NCBI RefSeq assembly: GCF_004331075.1
Contig: NZ_SJNX01000004.1
Span: 1 to 64,000 of the forward strand
Direction: 5' to 3'
DNA length: 64,000 nt
From: Acinetobacter brisouioides
GTDB lineage: Bacteria; Pseudomonadota; Gammaproteobacteria; Pseudomonadales; Moraxellaceae
Made by a program: the position numbers and the translations under genes. Below, one piece after another: positions 18,577 to 28,210 of the stretch; the first letter of the stretch is position 1, and each line of letters opens with the position of its first letter. The notes beneath the pieces were generated by a model. It did no database searches. It was given only the letters and a program-made list of their open reading frames with translations, and was not told where the DNA came from.

Positions 18577-20019
18577 ATGATTTTCAATTCCCTGTACCCT
18601 TCTTTAAATGCCAAGCTTTTTCATCAGCAAGCCCCTAAACCATTGCAGGGCGCACGTGCAGGACATTTCAATGCTGCCTTAGCCAATGAATTGCAATGGA
18701 CTACAGAAGAACAGCAAGATTGGGTGGCCATTTGTAGTGGACAAAAAACCTTTGCTGAGTTTCCACCACTGGCAATGGTGTATGCTGGGCATCAGTTTGG
18801 GCAGTGGGCAGGACAACTCGGTGATGGCCGTGGTTTACTGATTGGACAAATTCTAGATCGGCAAGGTAAAACCATTGACCTACACTTAAAAGGGGCTGGT
18901 AAAACGCCTTATTCACGTATGGGTGATGGCCGCGCAGTGTTACGTTCCGTGATTCGTGAATACTTGGCAGGACACGCACTGAATGCTTTGGGTATTGCGT
19001 CAAGCAATGCGATTGGATTTACCACATCTCAACATACTGTGCAGCGCGAACAACTTGAACAAGGTGCAATGCTTCTGCGTACAGCAGATTGTCATATTCG
19101 CTTTGGGCATTTTGAGTGGATTAATCAGTACGCACCTGAACTGTTGAATGAATTCACTCAAAAAACTATCGAATGGTATTTTCCCGAATGCCTGAATGCT
19201 GAACAGCCAATTCTTGCTTTTGTCGATCAGGTAATTGAACGTACAGCCAAAATGATCGCCCAATGGCAACTAGTGGGTTTTGCACATGGCGTGATGAATA
19301 CCGATAATTTAAACATTACAGGTTCAACGCTAGATTTTGGCCCTTACGGTTTTATGGAACGCTTTCGCCCCAACTGGATCAATAACCATTCTGATCATCA
19401 GGGGCGCTATAGTTATCAAAATCAGCCAAGCATTGGACACTGGAATTTATGGGTCTGGATCAATAACCTTGTGCCACTTGCCAAAGCTGAAGATCGTGAA
19501 CAGTTTAAGCAAGACTTGGTCAAAGCCTTGGAACAGTTTGAACCGAAATTTCTGGCGTTTTATCAGCAAGGGTTGGCTGCAAAAATGGGACTGCCCGATT
19601 TTCATAAAGACAGCTTTGACTGCGGCATGGCATTTTTAAAAATCATGCAAAGTGAGCAACTGGATTACACACAAAGCTTTTTGCGTTTACAAGACAAACA
19701 ATATCGCGCGATTCAAGATGACTGCCTCGATACCCGTCAGGTCGAGAATTTCCTACAGCAGTATCATACAATTCGTGAAAACCAAGACACTCAACAGCTT
19801 GATGCAGCCATGCGTTTAGTCAACCCACGTTATATTTTACGTAACCATATGGCACAGACAGCGATTGAAGCCGCACAGCGTGATGACTTTAGCGAAGTGG
19901 AGCGTTTGTTTGAATTATTGGCGCAGCCGTTTACCCATCAACCCGAACGTGAACGCCCTGCCGATCTTGCACCTTTACCAAGTGATGTACCCGATGTAAT
20001 GGTGAGTTGTTCATCTTAA
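18577..20019 (+). CDS. selO: Protein adenylyltransferase SelO (YdiU family)
   Basis: Pseudokinase-fold enzyme that transfers AMP to Ser/Thr/Tyr of target proteins; known members respond to redox stress. The 480 aa match the family. GRGLLIGQILDRQG, LKGAGKTPYSRMGDGRAVLRS and the catalytic HGVMNTDNLNITGSTLDFGP segments are intact, including the Asn and Asp metal ligands. The C-terminus ends SCSS, matching the conserved Cys that is selenocysteine in animals. ATG at 18577 is preferred over a TTG at 18559; neither has a strong ribosome site. Confidence 0.95.
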   Translation: MIFNSLYPSLNAKLFHQQAPKPLQGARAGHFNAALANELQWTTEEQQDWVAICSGQKTFAEFPPLAMVYAGHQFGQWAGQLGDGRGLLIGQILDRQGKTIDLHLKGAGKTPYSRMGDGRAVLRSVIREYLAGHALNALGIASSNAIGFTTSQHTVQREQLEQGAMLLRTADCHIRFGHFEWINQYAPELLNEFTQKTIEWYFPECLNAEQPILAFVDQVIERTAKMIAQWQLVGFAHGVMNTDNLNITGSTLDFGPYGFMERFRPNWINNHSDHQGRYSYQNQPSIGHWNLWVWINNLVPLAKAEDREQFKQDLVKALEQFEPKFLAFYQQGLAAKMGLPDFHKDSFDCGMAFLKIMQSEQLDYTQSFLRLQDKQYRAIQDDCLDTRQVENFLQQYHTIRENQDTQQLDAAMRLVNPRYILRNHMAQTAIEAAQRDDFSEVERLFELLAQPFTHQPERERPADLAPLPSDVPDVMVSCSS

Positions 20020-20045
20020 AAAAAGGAGCGTTATCGCTCCTTTTT
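20020..20045. terminator. Bidirectional terminator between selO and baeR
   Basis: AAAAAGGAGCG-TTAT-CGCTCCTTTTT is symmetrical and serves both converging genes. Confidence 0.92.
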
Positions 20046-20047
20046 AT

Positions 20048-20734
20048 TTACTCATTCGGATATTCAAAACGATACCCGACACCATACACGGCTTGTACCC
20101 ATTCATGGCGATTATCATCTTCTGCGACTTCAGAAATCTTGCGGCGCAGGTTTTTAATGTGGCTGTCAATCACGCGGTCAGCCACGTCAAAACTGTCAGG
20201 GTTAATATGATCGAGCAGTTGAATCCGCGAATAGACTTGTCCAACATGCTCTAAAAATAGTTCTAATAAGCGGAATTCGGTCGGGGTCAAATTCAAGGCT
20301 TTTTGTTTATACCAAATGCGTTGCTGAGACTTGTCGATACGAAACAGATCATTGTCTTCAGGTTCCGCTTTACGCTCCAAACGGCGTAACACAGCTTGTA
20401 CACGTGCCACCAATTCTTTCGGGCTAAATGGCTTACAGACATAATCATCTGCCCCCATGTTTAAGCCCAGTACCCGATCAATTTCTTCGGTACGCGCAGT
20501 GACCATAATAATCGGCAAGTTAGATTGTTCACGTACCTTACGGCAGATGGTTAAGCCATCCATACGCGGCACCATCAAATCCAGAATCATCAGGCTCGGT
20601 TTGCGTTGCAAAAAGCTGTTATAGGCTTCTTGTCCATCGTGAAACATACTGACTTCATAGCCTGCTGCTTCTAAGTAGTCACGAACCAGCCCCGCTAATT
20701 CAACCTCATCTTCAACCAAAATAATATGTTTCAT
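20048..20734 (-). CDS. baeR: OmpR-family response regulator BaeR
   Basis: DNA-binding regulator of an envelope-stress pathway. The receiver has acidic residues ED at 8-9, phospho-acceptor Asp52 in LDLMVPRMDG and Lys in CKPFSP. The winged-helix output domain spans about 130-228 with LTPTEFRLLELF and VYGVGYRFEYP. I recognise the protein as close to Acinetobacter BaeR, known there to influence RND efflux expression. It is four bases downstream of the sensor gene, so both are one operon, and it runs into a bidirectional terminator. Confidence 0.88.
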   Translation of the reverse strand: MKHIILVEDEVELAGLVRDYLEAAGYEVSMFHDGQEAYNSFLQRKPSLMILDLMVPRMDGLTICRKVREQSNLPIIMVTARTEEIDRVLGLNMGADDYVCKPFSPKELVARVQAVLRRLERKAEPEDNDLFRIDKSQQRIWYKQKALNLTPTEFRLLELFLEHVGQVYSRIQLLDHINPDSFDVADRVIDSHIKNLRRKISEVAEDDNRHEWVQAVYGVGYRFEYPNE

Positions 20735-20738
20735 AAAC

Positions 20739-22418
20739 TTATGTCCTAAAAGTTTTTGGGAACGTTAACTGGCAGCGCAAACCACCCAAAGGCGAGTGAT
20801 CAAAACTGAGCTTGCCCCCTAAAGCTGTCGCAATTTTGACTGAGAGTGCCAAACCTAAACCTGTGCCTCCCGTACTACGGGTACGAGAATCATCGACACG
20901 ATAAAAACGCTCACCCAAGCGTTGCAACTGTTCATCGGTTAAACCTAATGGGCTATCATCAATCAACAATGTCCATACCTGTTCATTTTGTGTGCTATGA
21001 ATACGAATCGTACCGCCTTGTTCAGTATAACGAATACTATTGCCCAGCAAATTCACCACGATTTGCTTAAAGCGATCGACATCTAAAGACAATACCGCAC
21101 CGCTACCATCTACTTCGACGTGTAATTGAGCCTGTTCAAATTTAGGGGTGAAATTAATCACTTCCTGCACCACCACCTGCCACGGATCAACCTCAGCAAA
21201 ATAACAGGTCAACTGTTGGGCTTCAACCTGTGCCAAGTCTGCCAAATCTTGAGTCAGTTTTTTGAGGCTACTCACCTGACTCATCATCGAGGCGAAATGC
21301 TCAGGAGTAGGTTTACGAATACCATCCTGCATCGCTTCAATTTGTGCCTGCAACACCGCAAGCGGGGTTTTAAGTTCGTGTGAGGTATCGGCAACCCACT
21401 GACGGCGGGATAATTCATGTTGATGCAAAATCTCGGCAAGCTGATTCATTTGATTGGACAAATCGCCCAGTTCGTCGTTACGTTTGACCTGCATTTTGGA
21501 CTCGTAATGTCCCTTTGTTAACTCACGAGCAACACGCAGCAGTTGATGAATCGGTTTCTTAAAATAAGTCGCCAGTAACAGGGCAAGGAGTAAACTGGCA
21601 AATACCGTGACGGCATAAATCAACAATAAAACTTGCTTTTGGGTACTAAAGAAATTGAGACTCAGTGCATCTTCCTGATCAAGAACAGGTTTTAAACCCA
21701 AATATCCAACAACCTGATTATTAACGGTAATCGGGCGAAATGAAACTGCGCCTGTATTTTGCTCACCGACGATAAAATGCTTTTTCGCATCATACAAAGA
21801 CAAGCGAGAACTTAAACCCAATTTATCGGGCATTGGAATAAAACGCTTCTTACCTTCAGGTGGTGCATCACCTAGTAAGATATTCCCCTCTTTGGGTTTA
21901 TGATTCGTTTGTGGTGGCGGACGATTCCAAAGAGCGCCTCTCTTTAAGGGAAAACTCAGACCCTCAAAAGGCTGATATTCGGAAGGAAGATTTTCTTGTA
22001 ATAATCGAATTTCATTCACAGACAAGCCTTCTTTTTTGATGGCTGTTTGCTGCTCGACTCCAGTCGGGACATTTAAAATGGTATTTTCTTTAAAATAGCG
22101 CTGCTGAAAAGCAATATCATATTGACGGCGCAACCAAACTCGTGAAAGATGATCATAATCATCGGGGTCAGGTTTACCTTCAATTTGTAAAATCTGTGCC
22201 TGAATGGCATTGCCCCAGTCATGATAAATGCTATATACCCCAGCCAAGTTTTCAATGAGATGATCCAGTTTTTGCATTTCAACATCAGCAACATACTTGG
22301 TGAAGTTTTCCTTCATGGTCCATTGAAACACACCCAAGCTCACCGTGGTAATAATAACGGTGGTCAACAACACTGTTAAAAATAAGCGTAAGGCAATGGG
22401 AACACGCAGGTTTTTCAA
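20739..22418 (-). CDS. baeS: Sensor histidine kinase BaeS
   Basis: Inner-membrane sensor partner of the BaeR-like regulator. Transmembrane helix 1 is at about 10-30, a periplasmic sensor of roughly 215 residues follows, and helix 2 lies near 250-275 (VLLLIYAVTVFASLLLALLLA). Then come HAMP, HisKA with VADTSHELKTPLAVL and HATPase with NLLGNSIRYTE and TGLGLALSV. At 559 aa it is about 90 residues longer than E. coli BaeS, the extra lying in the periplasmic loop with a Pro-rich stretch (RPPPQTNHKP). It is divergent from a small lipoprotein gene. Confidence 0.88.
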   Translation of the reverse strand: MKNLRVPIALRLFLTVLLTTVIITTVSLGVFQWTMKENFTKYVADVEMQKLDHLIENLAGVYSIYHDWGNAIQAQILQIEGKPDPDDYDHLSRVWLRRQYDIAFQQRYFKENTILNVPTGVEQQTAIKKEGLSVNEIRLLQENLPSEYQPFEGLSFPLKRGALWNRPPPQTNHKPKEGNILLGDAPPEGKKRFIPMPDKLGLSSRLSLYDAKKHFIVGEQNTGAVSFRPITVNNQVVGYLGLKPVLDQEDALSLNFFSTQKQVLLLIYAVTVFASLLLALLLATYFKKPIHQLLRVARELTKGHYESKMQVKRNDELGDLSNQMNQLAEILHQHELSRRQWVADTSHELKTPLAVLQAQIEAMQDGIRKPTPEHFASMMSQVSSLKKLTQDLADLAQVEAQQLTCYFAEVDPWQVVVQEVINFTPKFEQAQLHVEVDGSGAVLSLDVDRFKQIVVNLLGNSIRYTEQGGTIRIHSTQNEQVWTLLIDDSPLGLTDEQLQRLGERFYRVDDSRTRSTGGTGLGLALSVKIATALGGKLSFDHSPLGGLRCQLTFPKTFRT

Positions 22419-22561
22419 AAATTCGACTCAATCAACATCCTGAATTTTTCCATTGTAACTAACATGTGAATAAAAAACTCTTCATTGTTCCTTCATGTTG
22501 GTTGGTTAAAGTTAACACAGTAAAGTTTTTTAACTTTCGTATACAAAAAAAGGACAATAAA

Positions 22562-22954
22562 ATGAATCGATTCGCCAAAGTTGCTTTAGTAAGTGCCACG
22601 TTGCTCAGTATGGGAACATTAACCGCCTGTCAATCCATGATGCAACACCATGACCCTGCTGCTGGTATGCAAGCAGGTTCGGAAGAACCACACCATCGCC
22701 ATCACTGGCAACATCATATGTCGGAACAGGACATGGCAAAACATCAAGCGGCACTTGAACAATTTAAACAAGCATGTAACAACCAAACTGTTGGTGCAAA
22801 AGTTCAGGTCAAACTTGAAGATAAAACCATTACAGGTACATGCGAACTACGCTTTAAACCCGATATGAATAAAGACCATCCAATGTCTCCAGCAAATATG
22901 AATAAGGATCATTCAATGTATCCAGCAAATATGCCTATGCCTGCGACAAAATAA
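22562..22954 (+). CDS. Small His/Met-rich lipoprotein
   Basis: 130 aa from ATG 22562, which has AAAGGACA at correct spacing; the open frame extends upstream but that part is not protein-like. The lipoprotein signal ends in LTAC (Cys near residue 21). The mature part has a His/Met-rich segment (MMQHHDPAAGMQ, EEPHHRHHWQHHM), one Cys pair candidate (QACNNQ and GTCELR), and a tandem repeat at the end (NMNKDHPMSPA and NMNKDHSMYPA). The His and Met content suggests metal (copper or zinc) binding, an inference only. Being divergent from baeS makes regulation by that system plausible. Confidence 0.72.
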   Translation: MNRFAKVALVSATLLSMGTLTACQSMMQHHDPAAGMQAGSEEPHHRHHWQHHMSEQDMAKHQAALEQFKQACNNQTVGAKVQVKLEDKTITGTCELRFKPDMNKDHPMSPANMNKDHSMYPANMPMPATK

Positions 22955-22968
22955 ATCACCGCAAAGAC

Positions 22969-23000
22969 AAACGGCAGATCATATTGGTCTGCCGTTTTTG
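22969..23000 (+). terminator. Terminator after the small lipoprotein gene
   Basis: ACGGCAGA and TCTGCCGT pair around a short loop, followed by TTTTGTTTG. Confidence 0.85.
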
Positions 23001-23235
23001 TTTGTCACTCAGCCGATTGGCTAAACGCACATTAAATTCTTAGATAAAATTAATATTATTCAATATTTTATTATAGTAAATTCAATTTAATTTGACTTTA
23101 TAGTCACACAGATTCCACGATTCTACTCTTGTCGAATACTGCAACTTGTTGCACGATGTAATCCATACAAAGTGCTGGGAAAGGCACATTTTAAAGCCAT
23201 AAAACTGGGGTTTGCCAGTACAAGAGGATATGATC

Positions 23236-25038
23236 ATGCCACAATACAAAGCGCCTTTACGTGATATGCAATTTGTCTTGCATGAGTTGCTGCATGCCGA
23301 GCAGCACTATGCCAAATTGCCTGCATTTCAAGATACGGTTAGCCGTGAATTGATTGATCAATATTTAGAGGCTGCCGCAGATTTTTGTGAAAATGAACTG
23401 TCTCCACTCAACCAAATTGGTGATCGTGAAGGCTGTAAATGGCATGATGGCATCGTCACCACTCCAACAGGGTTCAAAGAAGCCTATCAAAAATATATTG
23501 AACTGGGTTTCCCATCCCTTTCTGCTGAAGAACAATACGGTGGTCAGGGTTTGCCAAACTCTTTGGCAACCGTGATTTCGGAAATGGTCGGTAGCTCGAA
23601 CTGGGCATGGGGCATGTACCCTGGATTATCGCATGGTGCAGTACGTACCATTGAAGACCACGGTTCAGACGAACAAAAAAACACCTATTTGCCGAAACTG
23701 GTTTCAGGTGAATGGACAGGTACGATGTGCTTGACCGAGTCACATGCCGGTTCAGATCTCGGCATTATTCGCAGTAAAGCCGAACCAAATGCCGATGGCA
23801 GCTATGCCATTTCAGGAGAAAAAATCTTTATCTCTGCGGGTGAACACGATATGGCTGAAAATATCGTGCATATTGTACTGGCACGCTTACCGAATGCGCC
23901 GAAAGGCACTAAAGGGATTTCACTGTTTATTGTGCCAAAATTCCATGTTAATGCTGACGGATCTTTGGGTGAGCGTAATAACGTGCGCTGTGGTTCGATT
24001 GAACATAAAATGGGGATTCATGGTAATGCCACCTGTGTGTTGAATTTCGACAAAGCCACAAGCTATTTGATTGGCCCTGAAAACCGTGGTCTAAACTGCA
24101 TGTTCACCTTTATGAATACAGCACGTATTGGCACAGCAGTTCAAGGTTTGGCCGCATCTGAGTCATCATTCCAAGGGGCACTGGTGTATGCCAAAGAGCG
24201 TCTAGCGATGCGCTCACTGTCTGGTGCTAAACAACCTGAAAAAGAAGCTGACCCGATTATTGTGCATCCTGCAGTACGTAACATGCTCTTGACCCAAAAA
24301 GCCTTTGCCGAAGGTGGTCGTGCCCTTGTTTACTTACTGTCTCAATATGCCGACTTGGTGGAACGCGCTGCAACGAGCGAAGAACGTGAATACGCAGACA
24401 ATATTTTGTCCTTGCTCACCCCGATTGCCAAAGCCTTCTTGACTGAAACAGGCTATGAAGCTGCGAATAAAGGCGTTCAAGTATTTGGTGGACATGGTTT
24501 TATTGCCGAACATGGTATGGAACAAATTGTACGTGACACCCGTATTGCATGTTTGTATGAAGGCACAACTGAAATTCAGGCACTGGATTTGCTTGGTCGT
24601 AAAGTGCTACAAACCAAAGGTGCATTGCTGCGTGATTTTACCAAAATCATTTATGACTTTACCCAAGAGCAAGCTGAAAACACCGAGTTACAAGACCAAA
24701 TTCGCGCACTGGCGAGCCTGAATAAAGAATGGGGACAACTCACTAGCCGTATTGGTGAACGTGCCAGCCAAAATCCAGACGAAGTTGGCGCTGCTGCGGT
24801 CGATTACCTGTTCTTTGCAGGTTATGTGACTTTAGCCTATTTGTGGGCACGCATGGCGGTGGTTGCTCAGCAACAACTGGCCCAAGGTTCCAGCGAAGTT
24901 GAATTTTACAAAGCCAAAATCACCACGGCACAATTCTACTTCAAAAAAATCTTACCACGCGTACACGGGCATATTGCCGTGATTGCAGGCGGCTTAGAAC
25001 CCCTCATGAGTATGGATGCCGAACACTTTGCATTCTAA
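23236..25038 (+). CDS. Acyl-CoA dehydrogenase, long (about 600 aa) subfamily, copy 1
   Basis: FAD enzyme oxidising acyl-CoA to enoyl-CoA. It belongs to the long bacterial subfamily that includes DmdC-type enzymes, with an extra C-terminal helical domain. Visible landmarks are MCLTESHAGSDLG and SGEKIFISAGEHD (FAD and substrate contacts), QVFGGHGFIAEHGMEQ and the catalytic Glu in YEGTTEIQ. ATG at 23236 is chosen from AAGAGG upstream; the annotated-looking TTG 24 bases earlier is unlikely. It has 600 aa and its own terminator. The next gene is a paralogue in tandem. The substrate chain cannot be inferred. Confidence 0.92.
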   Translation: MPQYKAPLRDMQFVLHELLHAEQHYAKLPAFQDTVSRELIDQYLEAAADFCENELSPLNQIGDREGCKWHDGIVTTPTGFKEAYQKYIELGFPSLSAEEQYGGQGLPNSLATVISEMVGSSNWAWGMYPGLSHGAVRTIEDHGSDEQKNTYLPKLVSGEWTGTMCLTESHAGSDLGIIRSKAEPNADGSYAISGEKIFISAGEHDMAENIVHIVLARLPNAPKGTKGISLFIVPKFHVNADGSLGERNNVRCGSIEHKMGIHGNATCVLNFDKATSYLIGPENRGLNCMFTFMNTARIGTAVQGLAASESSFQGALVYAKERLAMRSLSGAKQPEKEADPIIVHPAVRNMLLTQKAFAEGGRALVYLLSQYADLVERAATSEEREYADNILSLLTPIAKAFLTETGYEAANKGVQVFGGHGFIAEHGMEQIVRDTRIACLYEGTTEIQALDLLGRKVLQTKGALLRDFTKIIYDFTQEQAENTELQDQIRALASLNKEWGQLTSRIGERASQNPDEVGAAAVDYLFFAGYVTLAYLWARMAVVAQQQLAQGSSEVEFYKAKITTAQFYFKKILPRVHGHIAVIAGGLEPLMSMDAEHFAF

Positions 25039-25044
25039 TGCACA

Positions 25045-25077
25045 GAAAAAAGGCTGCCTCACTGTGCAGCCTTTTTT
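25045..25077 (+). terminator. Terminator between the two acyl-CoA dehydrogenase genes
   Basis: AAAAAAGGCTGC and GCAGCCTTTTTT form a strong hairpin with T run. Confidence 0.92.
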
Positions 25078-25173
25078 ATGAAATGTCTTGCAACGATATT
25101 CTGGTGGTGATACACAATCCATCATCATAAAAATTGCTAGAGTTAAAACAAACACAAAAACAGGTGAACAACA

Positions 25174-26952
25174 ATGCCAATCTATAATGCCCCACTTGCC
25201 GATATGCGTTTTATTTTAAATGAGGTGTTTGAAGCGGAACCATTTTGGCAAAGCAATGAAAAGCTGGCATATTTAGATGCTGCAACTGCCGAGGCAATTT
25301 TAGAAGAAATGGCGAAATTTGCCAAAAATATCACTCTGCCACTCAACCGTAGTGGTGATGAACACGGCGCACACTATGCCGATGGCAAAGTGTCTACGCC
25401 AGAAGGTTTTAAAGCCGCATTTCAACAGTATGCCGAAGGTGGCTGGATTGGCTTGAGTGCCGATGAAGAATGGGGCGGGCAAAGCATGCCAAAAATGCTC
25501 ACCGTACTTTCCGATGAAATGATTTTTGCCACCAACCCTGCATTTATGCTTTATCCGCTACTTTCAGTCGGCGCGGGTATGGCGCTCAACAGCTATGGCT
25601 CACAACAGCAAAAAGAAACCTATTTGCCAAAAATCTATTCGGGCGAATGGTCAGGCACCATGTGTCTGACTGAACCACATGCAGGCACCGATTTGGGGAT
25701 TATTAAAACCAAAGCTGAACCCAATGCCGATGGTAGTTACCAGATTACAGGCACCAAGATTTTCATTACAGGTGGCGACCACGACCTCACGAACAACATC
25801 ATTCATCTGGTCTTGGCCAAAACCCCAAATGCCCCTGCGGGTTCACGTGGTATTTCACTGTTTATTGTGCCGAAATATTTGGTCAATCAAGATGGTTCTT
25901 TGGGCGAGCGTAATCATGTTGCTCCAGGTTCAATCGAACATAAAATGGGCATTAAAGCCTCAGCCACCTGTGTCATGAACTTCGATGCTGCCAAAGGCTT
26001 TTTGGTCGGCAAGGAAAATGAAGGCTTGGCTGCCATGTTTGTGATGATGAACTATGAACGCTTGTCGATGGGGATTCAGGGTTTAGGTGCTTCCGAGTTT
26101 GCCTACCAAAATGCCGCGCAATACGCGACAGACCGTCTGCAAGGTCGCAGTGCTACAGGCGTGAAAAATGCTGACAAACCTGCGGACAGTATTTTGGTAC
26201 ATGGTGATGTACGCCGCATGTTACTCAATGCCCGTGCCAATAACGAAGCCTCGCGTGCCTTTGCGGTCTATGTAGGACAACAGCTCGACATCACCAAGTT
26301 CTCAACCGATGCCGAAGCGGCACACAAAGCCAATAACCGTGTTGCCCTGCTTACCCCGATTGCTAAGGCGTATTTAACCGATACCGCCTTTAATGCGGTG
26401 CTTGATGCCCAAATGTGTTTTGGTGGACATGGCTATATCGCTGAGTGGGGCATGGAACAATGTGTCCGTGATTTGCGTATTGCCCAGATTTATGAAGGAA
26501 CAAATGGCATTCAGTCTCAAGATTTAATCGGTCGTAAGGTCATTAAAAATAACGGTGAATTCTTATATGAATATATTGAAGAAATCCGTAATTTTGTACA
26601 TGACCTCGATATCGAGCTTAATTTTATTAAAGACACAACCCTCGACGCCTGTACCGAAGTTGAAGCCATCACCCAATATGTGATTGAACAGGCGCAAGAA
26701 GATCCTGACTTTGCCAACGCCGTTGCGGTTGATTATTTGCATGCAGTGGGCTTGCTCAGTTTCGCCTATATGTTTGCCAAAATTGCGCATGTGGCACAGC
26801 AAAAACAAGGCGAGTTTTATGCCAATAAACTGCGTCTTGCCCAGTATTATATTGAAAAAGTTTTACCTGAACTCAACAGCCGTTTTGCCAAAATCAATGC
26901 GGGTGCAAGCGTGATGATGCAATTTAACTCTGCATACTTCACGCAGCAATAA
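25174..26952 (+). CDS. Acyl-CoA dehydrogenase, long subfamily, copy 2
   Basis: 592 aa, collinear with the preceding gene over its whole length: both begin MP-x-Y-x-APL-x-DM and share MCLTE-HAGTDLGII, ISLFIVPK, GERN-V, GSIEHKMGI, GGHG-IAE-GMEQ-VRD and YEGT--IQ-DL-GRKV. The catalytic Glu is in YEGTNGIQ. The pair is an old tandem duplication with clear divergence, so different chain-length preference is a reasonable inference. Terminators after each copy imply separate transcription. AACAGG lies a few bases before the ATG. Confidence 0.92.
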   Translation: MPIYNAPLADMRFILNEVFEAEPFWQSNEKLAYLDAATAEAILEEMAKFAKNITLPLNRSGDEHGAHYADGKVSTPEGFKAAFQQYAEGGWIGLSADEEWGGQSMPKMLTVLSDEMIFATNPAFMLYPLLSVGAGMALNSYGSQQQKETYLPKIYSGEWSGTMCLTEPHAGTDLGIIKTKAEPNADGSYQITGTKIFITGGDHDLTNNIIHLVLAKTPNAPAGSRGISLFIVPKYLVNQDGSLGERNHVAPGSIEHKMGIKASATCVMNFDAAKGFLVGKENEGLAAMFVMMNYERLSMGIQGLGASEFAYQNAAQYATDRLQGRSATGVKNADKPADSILVHGDVRRMLLNARANNEASRAFAVYVGQQLDITKFSTDAEAAHKANNRVALLTPIAKAYLTDTAFNAVLDAQMCFGGHGYIAEWGMEQCVRDLRIAQIYEGTNGIQSQDLIGRKVIKNNGEFLYEYIEEIRNFVHDLDIELNFIKDTTLDACTEVEAITQYVIEQAQEDPDFANAVAVDYLHAVGLLSFAYMFAKIAHVAQQKQGEFYANKLRLAQYYIEKVLPELNSRFAKINAGASVMMQFNSAYFTQQ

Positions 26953-26966
26953 TCTGCTCCAGATTT

Positions 26967-26999
26967 AAAAAAAATGCCTGTTTATTAGGCATTTTTTTA
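26967..26999 (+). terminator. Terminator after acyl-CoA dehydrogenase copy 2
   Basis: AAAAAAATGCCT and AGGCATTTTTTT around a GTTTATT loop. Confidence 0.92.
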
Positions 27000-27064
27000 T
27001 TTTGTCATAGTTTTTGCATGATACTCTCGTAATCTAAATATAGATCGCATACAGGTGTCATACC

Positions 27065-27550
27065 ATGCCCACCCCCAAAAATAAGACCGATCAAGTTCAA
27101 CCGTTCTTAGATCGTATTGGTCATCTAGCGGTTGAGAGTTTCCATTATCTCGCCTTGTTTATTATTGGCTGTATGATCGCATGGTCAGCTGTGCATACCA
27201 CTGTTGGCATTTTTACTGAAAAGAACTACGCCAGTATTGATGATATTTTACTGTTATTCATCTATTTAGAACTTGGGGCAATGGTCGGGATTTATTTTAA
27301 AACCAATCACATGCCTGTACGTTTTCTGATTTATGTTGCGATTACTGCCCTGACCCGCCTGCTCATTTCCGTGATTCAGCACGATCATAAAGCCTCTCTG
27401 GACTTGCTAATTGTGACAAGCTCAATCCTGATTTTGGCAGTGGCAATTTTTATTGTGCGTTATGCCTCTTGGCATTATCCATCGGCAATTAAAGAAAAAA
27501 ATGAAACTGTCAGCAAAAAGTTACAGCCTCAGGATGATGAACTGGCATAA
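27065..27550 (+). CDS. psiE: PsiE-family membrane protein
   Basis: 161 aa with four predicted transmembrane helices, at about 24-47, 59-77, 85-103 and 115-135. The conserved core VESFHYLALFIIG, YASIDDILLLFIYLELGAMVGIYF and NHMPVRFLIYVAITALTR is characteristic of the phosphate-starvation-inducible PsiE family, whose biochemical role is unknown. No Pho-box-like repeat was recognised upstream. It is followed 45 bp later by an unknown gene on the same strand and may be co-transcribed with it. Confidence 0.85.
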   Translation: MPTPKNKTDQVQPFLDRIGHLAVESFHYLALFIIGCMIAWSAVHTTVGIFTEKNYASIDDILLLFIYLELGAMVGIYFKTNHMPVRFLIYVAITALTRLLISVIQHDHKASLDLLIVTSSILILAVAIFIVRYASWHYPSAIKEKNETVSKKLQPQDDELA

Positions 27551-27594
27551 TTGTCAGATATATTCATCGAATGAAATAAAGAGAGCTGAGGAAA

Positions 27595-28041
27595 GTGTCT
27601 AATTTAAATTTTGAACGTCTAGAGCAATTTTTTGCCAAAGTTCCAAGTGTTCAAGCCAGCCGTATTGTGGGGCATGGTGATGATGGGCAACATGCGTGGT
27701 GGTTTAAGTTTTTTATTGATCTTGAGCATCCTTTAGCTTGGCAAACTGTACAAGAACTTGGGCATGTTCTCAATTATCTTTCCACCAATGAACGCTTACC
27801 GACCCAGTTTCTCCCTGTGTCCCCACCCCCTTATATGAACGGTGAAGCCAAAGATTTCTTGGCTTGGGTGATTCAGTGTAACCATGCTGACTTTTCACCT
27901 GATGTGGTATGTGACTGGCTTGAAGCACGCTTACCCACCCCTGTTGAAGATGAAAGCCAATGGAAAATCAAAACAGATTTAAGCGAAATTGAATCACTGG
28001 ATGACAAGGCACTCGATCAGCTTTTGCCACCACAAGACTAA
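27595..28041 (+). CDS. Conserved-looking protein of unknown function
   Basis: 148 aa, soluble, no signal peptide. It is Trp-rich for its size (WWFKFF, AWQTV, AWVIQ, DWLEAR, QWKIK) and has an acidic C-terminus (ESLDDKALDQLLPPQD). The start is GTG at 27595 with GAGGAAA immediately upstream; spacing is tight but there is no better in-frame start. I do not recognise a family. The composition and helix-strand alternation suggest a small alpha/beta domain. A strong terminator follows. Confidence 0.72.
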   Translation: MSNLNFERLEQFFAKVPSVQASRIVGHGDDGQHAWWFKFFIDLEHPLAWQTVQELGHVLNYLSTNERLPTQFLPVSPPPYMNGEAKDFLAWVIQCNHADFSPDVVCDWLEARLPTPVEDESQWKIKTDLSEIESLDDKALDQLLPPQD

Positions 28042-28053
28042 ACCGCTATACAT

Positions 28054-28086
28054 AAAAAAAGAGAGGCGATGACCTCTCTTTTTTTA
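28054..28086 (+). terminator. Terminator after the 148-aa protein gene
   Basis: AAAAAAAGAGAGG-CGATGA-CCTCTCTTTTTTT. Confidence 0.92.
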
Positions 28087-28210
28087 TGCGGTTAAATGAG
28101 TTTCTTTCATTAACCCACTTTATTTCTCTTGTGCCTGATTGAAATATATTTCAATTTTGCTCAGGGATAAAAATCAAGAAGGCATAAATTATGATGAAAG
28201 AAGCCTCAAG

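Noticed and set aside
22466..22561. N-terminal extension of the small lipoprotein
   Set aside because: It would bury the lipoprotein signal; the internal ATG has the ribosome site.
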